Source: an uncultured Bacilli bacterium (lineage in GTDB: Bacteria > Bacillota_I > Bacilli_A > RF39 > UBA660). Taken from it: 64,000 nucleotides of DNA. Below, piece by piece: positions 45,711 to 54,392 of the stretch. The first letter of the stretch is position 1; every line of letters starts with the position of its first letter. The stretch is from positions 1-64,000 of the forward strand of contig CAKOSH010000007.1 in NCBI GenBank assembly GCA_934102215.1, read 5' to 3'. A program made the position numbers and the translations under genes. Below the pieces are notes generated by a model. It was given only the letters and a program-made list of their open reading frames with translations, searched no databases and was not told where the DNA came from.

Positions 45711-46590
45711 CTACTTTACTTATAAATATTTCATTTAAAGTTGGTTCTTCAACTACAAATTTAGTTACATTATTACATTTAGATACTTTTTTAAATATAC
45801 TTTCTACATATTTTATATCAGATATTTTAATAGTGTATTCATTCTTATTAACTTCAATGTCCTCTACACCATCTATTTTCTTAATATCATCTACATCTAA
45901 ATCAGCAATAACTTTTATATTTTTCTTTCTAAAATCTTCTTTTATTTTAGTAAGTTTTCCTTTTAAAACAGTATTACCATGAACAAGTATTATTAATGAA
46001 TCACAAAAATATTCTATATGTTCCATCATATGTGAAGAGAATATTATCATAGTTTTTTGTTTTTTAAGTCTTAATATTACTTTCTTAAACATTTCTACGT
46101 TTATTGGATCTAATCCACTAAATGGTTCATCTAATATTAATAATTTTGGTTCATGTAATATACTTATTATAAATTGTATTTTTTGTTGATTTCCTTTTGA
46201 TAATTCTTTTATTTTTTTATTTTTATATTCTGTAATATTGAATTCTTCTAAATATTTATCTAGTCTTTTTTCTACTTCTTTTTCAGTAAGACCTTTTAGT
46301 ACTCCATAATATATTGCCTGCTCTAAAACTGTCTTTGATGGAAGTAAACTTCTTTCTTCTGTTAAGAATCCAATTTCATCTGTAATGCTATAATCTATCT
46401 TTTTATCATTAAGTGTTATTTTACCTTCTGTTATATCAAGAAGACCCATTATCATTCTAAATGTTGTTGTTTTACCAGCTCCATTAACACCAAGAAGTCC
46501 AAATATTTCTCCTTCATGTATTTCAAATGATAAATCATTTACTGCTCTAAAATCATCGTAATATTTTGTTACGTGTTCAAGTTTTAACAT
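45691..46590 (-). CDS. ABC exporter ATP-binding protein (NatA-like)
   Basis: The 299-aa ATPase has Walker A GVNGAGKTTT near 37, signature LSKGNQQKIQ near 134, Walker B LLILDEPFSGLDP near 154 and H-loop SSHMMEH. A C-terminal 80-residue extension ends in PTLNEIFISKVGE, typical of NatA/YhaQ ATPases. Its start overlaps the stop of pduL by 7 bases. Confidence 0.9.
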   Translation of the reverse strand: MLKLEHVTKYYDDFRAVNDLSFEIHEGEIFGLLGVNGAGKTTTFRMIMGLLDITEGKITLNDKKIDYSITDEIGFLTEERSLLPSKTVLEQAIYYGVLKGLTEKEVEKRLDKYLEEFNITEYKNKKIKELSKGNQQKIQFIISILHEPKLLILDEPFSGLDPINVEMFKKVILRLKKQKTMIIFSSHMMEHIEYFCDSLIILVHGNTVLKGKLTKIKEDFRKKNIKVIADLDVDDIKKIDGVEDIEVNKNEYTIKISDIKYVESIFKKVSKCNNVTKFVVEEPTLNEIFISKVGEAYEK

Positions 46591-47141
46591 ATTTCTACCT
46601 CATCTCCTGTTTCTATATTAAGAGATTCTGCTACATCTTTATTAATATGCATTTCAAGTACACATGTTTCATCACTTTTAATATGTACGTCTTCAATAAT
46701 AAGACCACTATCTGTTTTAACTTTTACAATTTCATCATTAGACACATTAAAATTGATTAAATCATCACTACTCATATGAATATGTGTATTAGAAACAACA
46801 ACCATACTTTTAGCTTCATACTCGCCTTTTGGTCCAACTATAGTTAATGTTTCACTATTATCTAGAACTCCACTTTTTCTAGTTGGTGCATTAATACCAA
46901 AGTATTCATTATCACTATCTAATAATTCAACTTGAGTATATTTTCTACAAGGTCCTATTATTCTTACATGTTCGAGTACTTTATCATCTTTTTTAAGATT
47001 TACTGTTTCTTCACATGCATATTGTCCTTTTTGAACTAAATCTCTTTTTTTAGTAAGTTCATAATCTTTACCAAATAATACCTCTAATGCTTCATGTGTT
47101 AAATGTACATGATGATTAGATACACCTATCTTTATTTTCAT
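46584..47141 (-). CDS. pduL: PduL-type phosphate acyltransferase
   Basis: The 185-aa protein is a full PduL domain: NHHVHLT (9-15) and NTHIHMS (about 112-118) hold the metal-binding His residues, with GPCRKYTQVELL and GINAPTRKSG in the middle. It interconverts acyl-CoA and acyl-phosphate (acetyl or propionyl), taking the place of Pta. No microcompartment-targeting N-terminal extension is visible, so the cytosolic acetate pathway is likely. A terminator or acetate kinase gene is not adjacent. It is divergent from the signal peptidase gene. Confidence 0.9.
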   Translation of the reverse strand: MKIKIGVSNHHVHLTHEALEVLFGKDYELTKKRDLVQKGQYACEETVNLKKDDKVLEHVRIIGPCRKYTQVELLDSDNEYFGINAPTRKSGVLDNSETLTIVGPKGEYEAKSMVVVSNTHIHMSSDDLINFNVSNDEIVKVKTDSGLIIEDVHIKSDETCVLEMHINKDVAESLNIETGDEVEIC

Positions 47142-47196
47142 TGTTAACCTCCACCTTCATTATAATTTATTTATTAATTTTTTTAAAGAGTTATGA

Positions 47197-47209
47197 TATA
47201 ATATCTATA
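47197..47209 (+). promoter_or_regulatory. -10 box placed at the signal peptidase start codon
   Basis: A TATAAT at 47197-47202 lies 6 bases before the ATG at 47209, with no ribosome site. This predicts a leaderless mRNA for the signal peptidase. Confidence 0.5.
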
Positions 47210-47700
47210 TGAAAATATATATGAGATTAATGAATACAATTCAAGTTATTGTGATAGTGTTGTACATTATAGTTTTAAGTGCAGCTGCTTTTACATATAT
47301 AAATAAGTATGTATATCATAAAGATTACGCTACTGTTCTTGATTATTCATATTTTCCTATATATGATGATGGTATGAGTCCATATTATAAAACTGGTGAT
47401 ATTGCTTTAATATATACTAAAGATAGTACTTATAATGTTGGCGATATTATTTGTTATAAATATGGAAATAAATATGTAGTTAAAAAGATAGATAATATTG
47501 ATGGACTTAAATATACTACTAAAGGTAATAATGATAATTTAGTTCATAATATTAATTATGGTTCTATAGTTGGAAAAGCTAAATTTAGTTTAAGGTCTAT
47601 GTATAAGATATATAAAATTATGATTAATCCTTTTATTATAGTCGCAGTTCTTTTATTTAGTGTTTCTATTAGCTATTTAAATAAAAATAGTGAAAAATAA
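47209..47700 (+). CDS. Signal peptidase I (S26 family), SipW/ER-type
   Basis: The 163-aa protein has an N-terminal helix (about 10-30), the catalytic Ser57 in DDGMSPYYKTGD, a second conserved box GDIICYKYGNKYVVKKI and a third box with TKGNNDN, then a C-terminal helix (about 142-158). Where the SipW/ER branch has His (HRI), KKI is found, so the general base is probably Lys, as in the P-type enzymes. It cleaves signal peptides at the outer face of the membrane. It starts without a ribosome site. Confidence 0.85.
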   Translation: MKIYMRLMNTIQVIVIVLYIIVLSAAAFTYINKYVYHKDYATVLDYSYFPIYDDGMSPYYKTGDIALIYTKDSTYNVGDIICYKYGNKYVVKKIDNIDGLKYTTKGNNDNLVHNINYGSIVGKAKFSLRSMYKIYKIMINPFIIVAVLLFSVSISYLNKNSEK

Positions 47701-47752
47701 TCACAATTACTTATTTTAATCATTAAATAATACTAGTAAAGGAGATGACTAT

Positions 47753-48088
47753 ATGAATGGTAGTTATTATCAAACACCAGTATTTATTAATGATATAGAA
47801 AGGGATACTAATAATCCAATAGTTGATAATTTTAATGGTTCTAATGAACCTATGGAACAAAGTTATATAGAAAATATTCTTAGAAACAATATTGGGAAAA
47901 AAGTACGAGTTCATGCTTCATTTTCAGATTCAGTTGAATGGAGAGATAGAATATTTGTAGGTCTAATTGAACACGCAGGTCGTGATAACTTAATTATTAA
48001 TGATGTAGAAAATAATAAAAGCTATTTAATCTTAATGATATATGTTGACTTTGTAGAATTTGATGAAAGAATTACATATGCAAAATAG
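47753..48088 (+). CDS. GerQ-like spore coat family protein
   Basis: The 111-aa protein matches the conserved core of GerQ/YwdL, with MEQSYIENILRNNIGKKV, WRDRIFVGLIEHAGRDNLII and an LILMIYVDFVEFDE end. B. subtilis GerQ (181 aa) is a spore coat protein needed for germination and has a longer, Gln-rich N-terminus that is missing here. The family match is to the C-terminal domain. It has an AAAGGAGATG ribosome site. In this organism it could be a spore protein or a relict used otherwise. Confidence 0.82.
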   Translation: MNGSYYQTPVFINDIERDTNNPIVDNFNGSNEPMEQSYIENILRNNIGKKVRVHASFSDSVEWRDRIFVGLIEHAGRDNLIINDVENNKSYLILMIYVDFVEFDERITYAK

Positions 48089-48090
48089 TC

Positions 48091-48119
48091 TTTAAAAGAA
48101 TACCATTTTTTGATATAAT
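48091..48119 (+). promoter_or_regulatory. Promoter of the LemA-like gene
   Basis: TTTAAA at 48091-48096, 17-bp spacer, perfect TATAAT at 48114-48119, followed by the AGGATGTGAT ribosome site. Confidence 0.6.
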
Positions 48120-48140
48120 ATAGTTTAGGATGTGATAATA

Positions 48141-48698
48141 ATGAATACATTAAATATAATAACATTAATACTTGTAATACTAATAGTTCTTGTAATGTTA
48201 ACTATTATATTATTTAAATATCATGCTGAAAAGTTAAATGATATGAAAGATTTACTTGATGATAGTGAAAAAGAATGTATAGATGAACTAAAACGTAAAA
48301 ATGAAATAATTTCTAAAATGATAAAAGTTGCGACTAGTAAATTTAAATGTGAAAGTACTGCTTTTGATGAAGTTAAAGATTTAGAAATAGATAGTTTAGA
48401 TTCATTTAAAGATGAAAAAAAATTAATTAAGTGCTATGAAGAATTAGTTCATGTTATAGAAGATAATCCTAAATCTAAAGACCTTAAAACTTTAAAAGAT
48501 TATGTTAAAAAATATGAAAATAATGATTTAAAAATAGTTTCAATTAGAACTTATTATAATAAATATACTTTACAATATAATAATATGATAAAAAAATTTC
48601 CTTACAATATTATTTCTAAAATTAAGAAATTAAAAATTAGAAACATTATTGAAGGAAAAGAATTAGATATTAATTTTAATAATGATTTGGAAGTGTAA
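48141..48698 (+). CDS. LemA-like membrane protein
   Basis: The 185-aa protein has one N-terminal transmembrane helix (about 5-26) and a helical cytoplasmic or extracytoplasmic domain. Its C-terminal part carries the LemA-type pattern RTYYNKYTLQYNNMIKKFP...ISKIKKLK. Function of the family is unknown. ATG at 48141 chosen over an in-frame GTG at 48132 that lies within the ribosome site. Its 3' end overlaps the convergent ung gene by 23 bases. Confidence 0.7.
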   Translation: MNTLNIITLILVILIVLVMLTIILFKYHAEKLNDMKDLLDDSEKECIDELKRKNEIISKMIKVATSKFKCESTAFDEVKDLEIDSLDSFKDEKKLIKCYEELVHVIEDNPKSKDLKTLKDYVKKYENNDLKIVSIRTYYNKYTLQYNNMIKKFPYNIISKIKKLKIRNIIEGKELDINFNNDLEV

Positions 48699-49356
48699 AA
48701 TTCACTTCTTTTATATTGTGTGCTTTTAAGAAATTATTTGCTTTACTAAATGGTTTACTTCCAAAAAATCCATTTCTTGCGGAAAATGGGCTTGGATGAG
48801 TACTTTCTATTACAAGATGATTTTTATTTGTTATGAATGCTTTTTTAGCACGAGCAAAGTTTCCCCAGAGAATGAATACTGTTGGTGTATTTCTTTCATT
48901 TAATAGTTTAATTATGTGATCTGTAAGTAGGTTCCATCCAAGGTCTTTATGTGATGCTGGTGTATCTTTTCTAACTGTTAATACTGAGTTAAGTAAGAGT
49001 ACTCCTTCTTTAGCCCATGGTGTTAAATCTCCACTACTACCATTCTTAATTCCTAAGTCATCATATAATTCTTTAAATATATTTTGTAAACTAGGTGGTA
49101 ACTTTACACCTTCTTGTACACTAAAAGAAAGTCCGTGTGCTTCACCTTCTCCATGATATGGATCTTGACCTAATATAACTATTTTAACATTATTATATGG
49201 TGTTAACTTTAATGCATTAAATATATTATTATATTCTGGATAACATGTATGTGTTTTATATTCATCTTTTACAACATTCATAAATTTATGAAATCCTGGA
49301 CTTTTCCATACAGGTTCTAAAACAGTATCCCAATCATTACCTATCACATCAATCAC
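48676..49356 (-). CDS. ung: Uracil-DNA glycosylase, family 1
   Basis: The 226-aa protein has the family 1 motifs: GQDPYHG with the catalytic Asp near 63, GVLLLNSVLT, WGNFARAK and HPSPFSARNGFFG with the catalytic His. It removes uracil from DNA to start base excision repair. Complete length. Convergent overlap with the LemA-like gene at the 3' end. Confidence 0.97.
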   Translation of the reverse strand: MIDVIGNDWDTVLEPVWKSPGFHKFMNVVKDEYKTHTCYPEYNNIFNALKLTPYNNVKIVILGQDPYHGEGEAHGLSFSVQEGVKLPPSLQNIFKELYDDLGIKNGSSGDLTPWAKEGVLLLNSVLTVRKDTPASHKDLGWNLLTDHIIKLLNERNTPTVFILWGNFARAKKAFITNKNHLVIESTHPSPFSARNGFFGSKPFSKANNFLKAHNIKEVNFTLPNHY

Positions 49357-50524
49357 TTCCTAGTGACTTAATTATACTATAAGAATTAATTATAATCATT
49401 ATAAATATTAAATTATCTAAATATTTCCATATAAAGAAATTGTTAATTATTATTCCAGATAGTGTTACAACTATAAATATTAGTTTAAATATATTAAGAA
49501 TCAATTTAGATTTAGTTAAATATTCAATATTAGTTTTACCTATATAAAATCCACTTAATATAGTAGTAAATCCAAATAAGATAAGAATTATTATTAAAAA
49601 TAATGTTCCTATACTTCCATAAGTCGTATGAAATATATTATTTATAAGTAAATTATAATCATTTATGATTGGGTTATTATAAATATATATTAATATAAGA
49701 GAACTTATTAGAAGAGTCATTGTTATTGTTATAAATAGAACTGACAATATTTGATATTTAATACTTATATTTATATCATTTTTATCAGTTGATGCGCTAA
49801 GAGAAGTAGTACCTATCAATAATTCATTCATAAATATGCTTCTCTTTATACCAATAATCATGCCGCATAATATTGATTTAATACTGAATATGTCTTTTAG
49901 ATAAACTTCTATAGATGAAAACAATACATCATAATTACTAATAATTCCATAAAGACAAACAATTATAAAAAATAAACACATTATAGGTACTATCTTATTC
50001 ATAATATTTAATATTTCTTTTATTTTTAGATTAATTGTCACTAAAAGTATAATTAGAAAAACTATCAATATTAACTTTTTACTTATATTTACGTTTAACA
50101 GTATCATATTACTTATTGTATTCATCTGTATCATTTGAAACATAAATGTGTAAATTAATAATAAAAGTATAAGTGATATAAAACTAATTAACTTATTTTT
50201 AACGATAAAGTTTGGTCCACCTATATAATCATTATTAAGTTTGACTCTATTTTTTCTACCAAGATATGCTTCATAATAAATAATTGATGTTGTTAAAATA
50301 GAAAATAATATTATCCATATCACAGATGAGAATCCACCTATTATTATTGATGAAGTAGTACCTATTATTGAACCTACTCCTATCTTAGTACCGAGTGTTA
50401 AATAAAGAGATGTTTTATCATTTCTAATTAGTTCTTTAATGTTGATTTTATAATTTTGAAACTTTAATCTCACTGATAAATAAATTGAAAAACAAAATAA
50501 AAATATTATTAATATTGTCCACAT
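49349..50524 (-). CDS. AGCS-like sodium:amino acid symporter (divergent)
   Basis: The 391-aa protein has about ten transmembrane helices. Its GTKIGVGSIIGTTSSIIIGG and DYIGGPNFIV segments match the GxGNIxG and GGPMYYI motifs of the sodium:alanine symporter (AGCS) family, in the expected order. It is shorter than usual (about 450 aa), with an abbreviated N-terminal and C-terminal region. Substrate may be alanine, glycine or another small amino acid. Its end overlaps the ung start by 8 bases. Confidence 0.78.
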   Translation of the reverse strand: MWTILIIFLFCFSIYLSVRLKFQNYKINIKELIRNDKTSLYLTLGTKIGVGSIIGTTSSIIIGGFSSVIWIILFSILTTSIIYYEAYLGRKNRVKLNNDYIGGPNFIVKNKLISFISLILLLLIYTFMFQMIQMNTISNMILLNVNISKKLILIVFLIILLVTINLKIKEILNIMNKIVPIMCLFFIIVCLYGIISNYDVLFSSIEVYLKDIFSIKSILCGMIIGIKRSIFMNELLIGTTSLSASTDKNDINISIKYQILSVLFITITMTLLISSLILIYIYNNPIINDYNLLINNIFHTTYGSIGTLFLIIILILFGFTTILSGFYIGKTNIEYLTKSKLILNIFKLIFIVVTLSGIIINNFFIWKYLDNLIFIMIIINSYSIIKSLGSD

Positions 50525-50547
50525 ACTAATAATATTTTATATTTATT

Positions 50548-50985
50548 TTATTTATGATAAGTTTCATTATTTAATATTTTGAAACTTCTATATATTTGTT
50601 CTAGTAATATACCTCTAAATAGTCCATAAGGAAATGTAAGGTGTGAAAATGATAATTTCATGTTACATTTATTTTTAACACTATCTTTTATTCCATCACT
50701 TCCACCTATAATAAATGTAATAGTGCCATATCCATTTATAAATGTATTATTTATTAAATTAGATAGTTCTACTGATGTATATTCTTTTCCTTTTATATCC
50801 ATACATATATTATAATCTTTATCATTCAAATGATTTAGTATTTCATTTGATTCACTATCTATACCTGTATCTTTAAGTTCTATTATTTCTATTTTATGAT
50901 ATTTTGATATTCTGGTTTTATAATCATTTATTAAATCATTTAAATATTTTTCTTTTATTTTACCAACACATATTATTTTTATCAT
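50548..50985 (-). CDS. rlmH: 23S rRNA pseudouridine-1915 N3-methyltransferase RlmH
   Basis: The 145-aa protein has the SPOUT fold: ICVGKIKEKYL at the N-terminus, the conserved FIIGGSDGI SAM-binding loop near 102 and the LSFSHLTFPYGLFRGILLEQIYRSFKI knot at the C-terminus, which ends in YHK. It methylates pseudouridine at position 1915 of 23S rRNA. The ATG at 50985 is preferred over an upstream one inside the previous gene, as the family begins with MIKI. No clear ribosome site: it follows the previous stop codon by one base, so coupling is likely. Confidence 0.95.
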   Translation of the reverse strand: MIKIICVGKIKEKYLNDLINDYKTRISKYHKIEIIELKDTGIDSESNEILNHLNDKDYNICMDIKGKEYTSVELSNLINNTFINGYGTITFIIGGSDGIKDSVKNKCNMKLSFSHLTFPYGLFRGILLEQIYRSFKILNNETYHK

Positions 50986-50986
50986 A

Positions 50987-52474
50987 TTATTTACCATAAC
51001 AAGGATAGGCAGTTTTATAGTATATTGAGAATGGATTTATATTGTTACCATTTTTAAATACTCTAAAGTCAAGATGTACTCCTGTTGCTGAACCTGTACG
51101 TCCCATGATACCTATTAATTGTCCTTTTTCTACATGATCTCCAACTTTAACAAGTGACTTTGCTAAATGCATGTATTGTGAAACATAATTATTAGCATGC
51201 TCTATCTTAATATTATTTCCAGCTCCTTGGTGATATCCATTATCGTTAAATGCTGAAATAACTGTACCACTTTGTATAGCATATATATTTTTACTCTTAG
51301 TACCAGTTATATCAAGTGCTGCATGGAAATGATATTGTCCTCTTATTGGGTGGTTTCTATATGAATAACATGAACTAATTCTATATGGCTTACTTGTTGG
51401 CCATACCCAATATGTAGAGTTACCAACGTAATAAACACCTTTTGCTCCTGCTACTACTATTTTTTTAGTAGGTTCTGTTATAACATCTTCACTTGCCATT
51501 TGTGAATCCAAAATAACTCCATTTGATTCTTTAGTCGCATATACTACTTTTGAAAGTCCATTTGAACCTTCTTGTTTAACATATGTTTCTTCTACTGATA
51601 ATTTATTATCATATTCTATTTCTGTATCATATTCTACTTCTTGCATCTCTGTTTCAAATGATTCAACAATTATGTTTGATACAGGATTAATAGCTGCAAC
51701 TGTTACTTCTTGACCAACTGCTAGTAAAGCATTTTCACCTTTGATATCTGGGTTTGCTACTAAAAAGTCTTCTACACCAAGTTTATTATTATAAGCAATT
51801 GATTCAATCGTATCATCTGCTTTAACCTTATATGTTCCAGTTAAATTAGTTGTTCCAAATAAGAAATACATTTTTAAAGTATCATTATTTGTTATTATGT
51901 TTTCTTCAGTTGAAATATATGTTTTCTTAATACTTAAATCACTTTCAAAATAAATATCAGTAATACTTCTACCTTCTTCATTACTATCTTTTTCAACACC
52001 ATTTAAGTAGTTATCATATTCTTCTTCTTTTACAAAAGATAGTACTGTATTTCTAACTGCTTCATCAAGATCTTCTTTATGAAGTATGTAGAATTTACTC
52101 TTTTTATCATCCTTTTTAACAGTTACTTCATATCCCTCTATAGTAAATGGATCTATATCATTTATTTCATCATATATTTGTTCTACTGTTTTTAGATTTG
52201 TTTTATATGTTAGTACTTTTTGTACTTCAAGTCCTTCTGGAGGATATACTTTATCAACATTATATTTCTTTTTGATACCTTCTTGTTCTTTATCAATTAA
52301 GTTGTAAAGTTCATCTTTTGAATTAATTAGTCCTATCTTTTGACCACCTAAATATACTTGATAAAATTCATTTATTTTGTCCTTTTTAGGTTCAAAAATA
52401 AGTGACATATATATTACTAATGATGACACTAATAATCCAAATATAATTCCAGATATTGATATTTTATTATTCAT
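50987..52474 (-). CDS. LysM-G5-M23 cell-wall peptidase-like protein
   Basis: The 495-aa protein has an N-terminal helix (about 7-27), a strand-rich region, a LysM domain near 217-265 (YKVKADDTIESIA), a G5-like domain near 270-345, and an M23 peptidase domain near 360-490. The M23 first motif HAALD and the internal YMHLAK His are present, but the last motif reads GVHLDF instead of GxHLHF, so one zinc-ligand His is an Asp. It may still bind metal or be inactive as a peptidase. It is predicted to act outside the membrane on peptidoglycan. Confidence 0.88.
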   Translation of the reverse strand: MNNKISISGIIFGLLVSSLVIYMSLIFEPKKDKINEFYQVYLGGQKIGLINSKDELYNLIDKEQEGIKKKYNVDKVYPPEGLEVQKVLTYKTNLKTVEQIYDEINDIDPFTIEGYEVTVKKDDKKSKFYILHKEDLDEAVRNTVLSFVKEEEYDNYLNGVEKDSNEEGRSITDIYFESDLSIKKTYISTEENIITNNDTLKMYFLFGTTNLTGTYKVKADDTIESIAYNNKLGVEDFLVANPDIKGENALLAVGQEVTVAAINPVSNIIVESFETEMQEVEYDTEIEYDNKLSVEETYVKQEGSNGLSKVVYATKESNGVILDSQMASEDVITEPTKKIVVAGAKGVYYVGNSTYWVWPTSKPYRISSCYSYRNHPIRGQYHFHAALDITGTKSKNIYAIQSGTVISAFNDNGYHQGAGNNIKIEHANNYVSQYMHLAKSLVKVGDHVEKGQLIGIMGRTGSATGVHLDFRVFKNGNNINPFSIYYKTAYPCYGK

Positions 52475-53825
52475 TCTCTACTTCCTTATTTCTACTGGCA
52501 TTTTCAAATGTACCTGTATTTAGTTGAAATATTAAGTTAACGCTACCAGTTGAACCTGCTCTGTGTTTTGCTACTAAAAGTTCAATTGGTCTTCTTATAT
52601 TACCATCATATTTACCATATTCTTCACTATGAAGGAATAGTACTATGTCGGCATCTTGTTCGATAGAACCTGATTCTCTTAAGTCTGATAATTTTGGTTT
52701 ACTATCATTACCTTTTCTTTGCTCAACGCTTCTTGATAATTGAGCAAGTGCGATTATTGGTACATCTAATTCCATGGCCATTTTCTTTATATCACGGCTT
52801 ATTTCACTAACTTCTTGAACTCTTTGACCAGCATATTTTGATGAACTTGATAATAATTGTAAATAATCTATAATTACTAAATCAAGACCATCATCTGAAT
52901 TTTTAAGTTTTCTACACTTTCTTCTTATTTCGCTTACAGTAAGACCACCAGAGTCATCAATATAAAATTTAATATCAGAAAGTTCACTCATTGCTTCATT
53001 AAATTTTTGTCTATCATTTTGTTTAAGTCTTCCTGTTTTTAATACATCTCCATCAATTCTACCAACGCATCCAAACATTCTTTTTGCGATTTCATCAGCA
53101 CCCATTTCTAGTGAGAATAATGCTACTGAATTCTTATTATTAATTGCTGCGTTTAGTGCTACATTTAATGAAAATGCACTTTTTCCACAACCTGGTCTTC
53201 CTGCGATAATAATAACTTGTTTCTTTTGAAGTCCTCTAGTCATTTCATCAAAGTCATAATAGCCAGTTCTAATTCCAGTATAGTCTGATTTTGTTTGAGC
53301 TAAAAGTTCAAGATTCTTTTGTACTTCAGGTAATATATCTTGTATCTTTTGCATATCTCTACCAAGTTTATCATTATAAACTCCTAAGATATTTCTTTCA
53401 GCACTTTCAACAATATTCTCTATACTATCATCTTCATTATAACACTCTTCTTGTATTCTGTCAGCCTTCTCTATTAAATTACGAAGAACACTTTTTTCGA
53501 ATATTATTTTAATATAATAATTTAAGTTAGCTGTAGATGGAACTGAATTTAATATTTCAGTAATATATTCTACTCCTCCAACGTCTGATAATAACTTATC
53601 TTTTTCAAGTTCATTACATATTGTATTAACATCAACTGGTATATTATTTTGATGTAATGTTCTCATTGCTTTATATATAGTTCTATTTTTTGGATCATAG
53701 AACATTTCTTCACTAACTTCATCCATTATTTTATCAAGAGCAGTTCTATCTAAAAAACCGCATCCTAAAACAGATATTTCAGCCTCTACATTTTGTGGTG
53801 TTTTTCTAAGTTCGTTTCTAGCCAT
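52467..53825 (-). CDS. dnaB: Replicative DNA helicase DnaB
   Basis: The 452-aa protein has the N-terminal DnaB domain (about 5-105) and a RecA-like C-terminal domain with Walker A GRPGCGKSAF near 211-220, Walker B LVIIDYLQLL near 320 and the LSRSVEQR segment near 367. It is the hexameric 5'-3' helicase of the replication fork. It follows rplI, a common arrangement in Bacillota (rplI-dnaB). Confidence 0.97.
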   Translation of the reverse strand: MARNELRKTPQNVEAEISVLGCGFLDRTALDKIMDEVSEEMFYDPKNRTIYKAMRTLHQNNIPVDVNTICNELEKDKLLSDVGGVEYITEILNSVPSTANLNYYIKIIFEKSVLRNLIEKADRIQEECYNEDDSIENIVESAERNILGVYNDKLGRDMQKIQDILPEVQKNLELLAQTKSDYTGIRTGYYDFDEMTRGLQKKQVIIIAGRPGCGKSAFSLNVALNAAINNKNSVALFSLEMGADEIAKRMFGCVGRIDGDVLKTGRLKQNDRQKFNEAMSELSDIKFYIDDSGGLTVSEIRRKCRKLKNSDDGLDLVIIDYLQLLSSSSKYAGQRVQEVSEISRDIKKMAMELDVPIIALAQLSRSVEQRKGNDSKPKLSDLRESGSIEQDADIVLFLHSEEYGKYDGNIRRPIELLVAKHRAGSTGSVNLIFQLNTGTFENASRNKEVENE

Positions 53826-53835
53826 AAATACCTCC

Positions 53836-54276
53836 CTATAGGCTTGATAATTTTACATTGATATTAAATGATACTTCTTTATGTAATACTATTGTTACAC
53901 TATGTACTCCTAAAGTATTAATATCATTACTAATAATCACTTTCTTTTTATCTATTTGATATCCCATTTTTTCTAGTTCTTCACTTATATTTTTAGAAGT
54001 AATACTTCCAAAAACTTTTCCATTATTTCCTGTTTTTACTTTGAATTCTATTTCTTTATTTTGAAGTTTATTTTTAATTTTATTGCATTCATTAATAAGA
54101 GCTTGTTCATTATCTTCTCTTTCTTTTATTTCACTTTTAAGTACACTAACACTCTTATTTGTATATGGTACAGCTAGACCTTCTGTTATTAAGAACTTAG
54201 CATATCCATCTTTAACATCTTTAATTTCATCCTTTTTTGCTTGTTTCTTAACATCTTTAATAAAAATAACTTTCAT
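53836..54276 (-). CDS. rplI: Ribosomal protein L9
   Basis: The 146-aa protein has the N-terminal L9 signature KVIFIKDVKKQAKKDEIKDVKDGYAKF, a long linker helix and a C-terminal domain with GKVFGSIT. The ATG at 54276 is favoured over an upstream in-frame start because a GGAGGT ribosome site lies 6 bases before it and the family starts with MKV(I/F). It binds 23S rRNA in the large subunit. Transcribed with dnaB; an extended -10 (TGGTATAAT, 54308-54313) lies upstream. Confidence 0.97.
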   Translation of the reverse strand: MKVIFIKDVKKQAKKDEIKDVKDGYAKFLITEGLAVPYTNKSVSVLKSEIKEREDNEQALINECNKIKNKLQNKEIEFKVKTGNNGKVFGSITSKNISEELEKMGYQIDKKKVIISNDINTLGVHSVTIVLHKEVSFNINVKLSSL

Positions 54277-54307
54277 AAAATTCACCTCCAACATTTAATG
54301 TAAAAAT

Positions 54308-54316
54308 ATTATACCA
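54308..54316 (-). promoter_or_regulatory. Extended -10 promoter of rplI-dnaB
   Basis: On the minus strand TGGTATAAT (54316-54308) is an extended -10 with no good -35 box. It lies about 32 bases before the rplI start. Confidence 0.5.
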
Positions 54317-54392
54317 CAGAGAAAAGTAAAAAAGAAGTTGTAAATCGTTAAAAAATATTATATACTTATTATGGATAATATGGAGGAATTTT

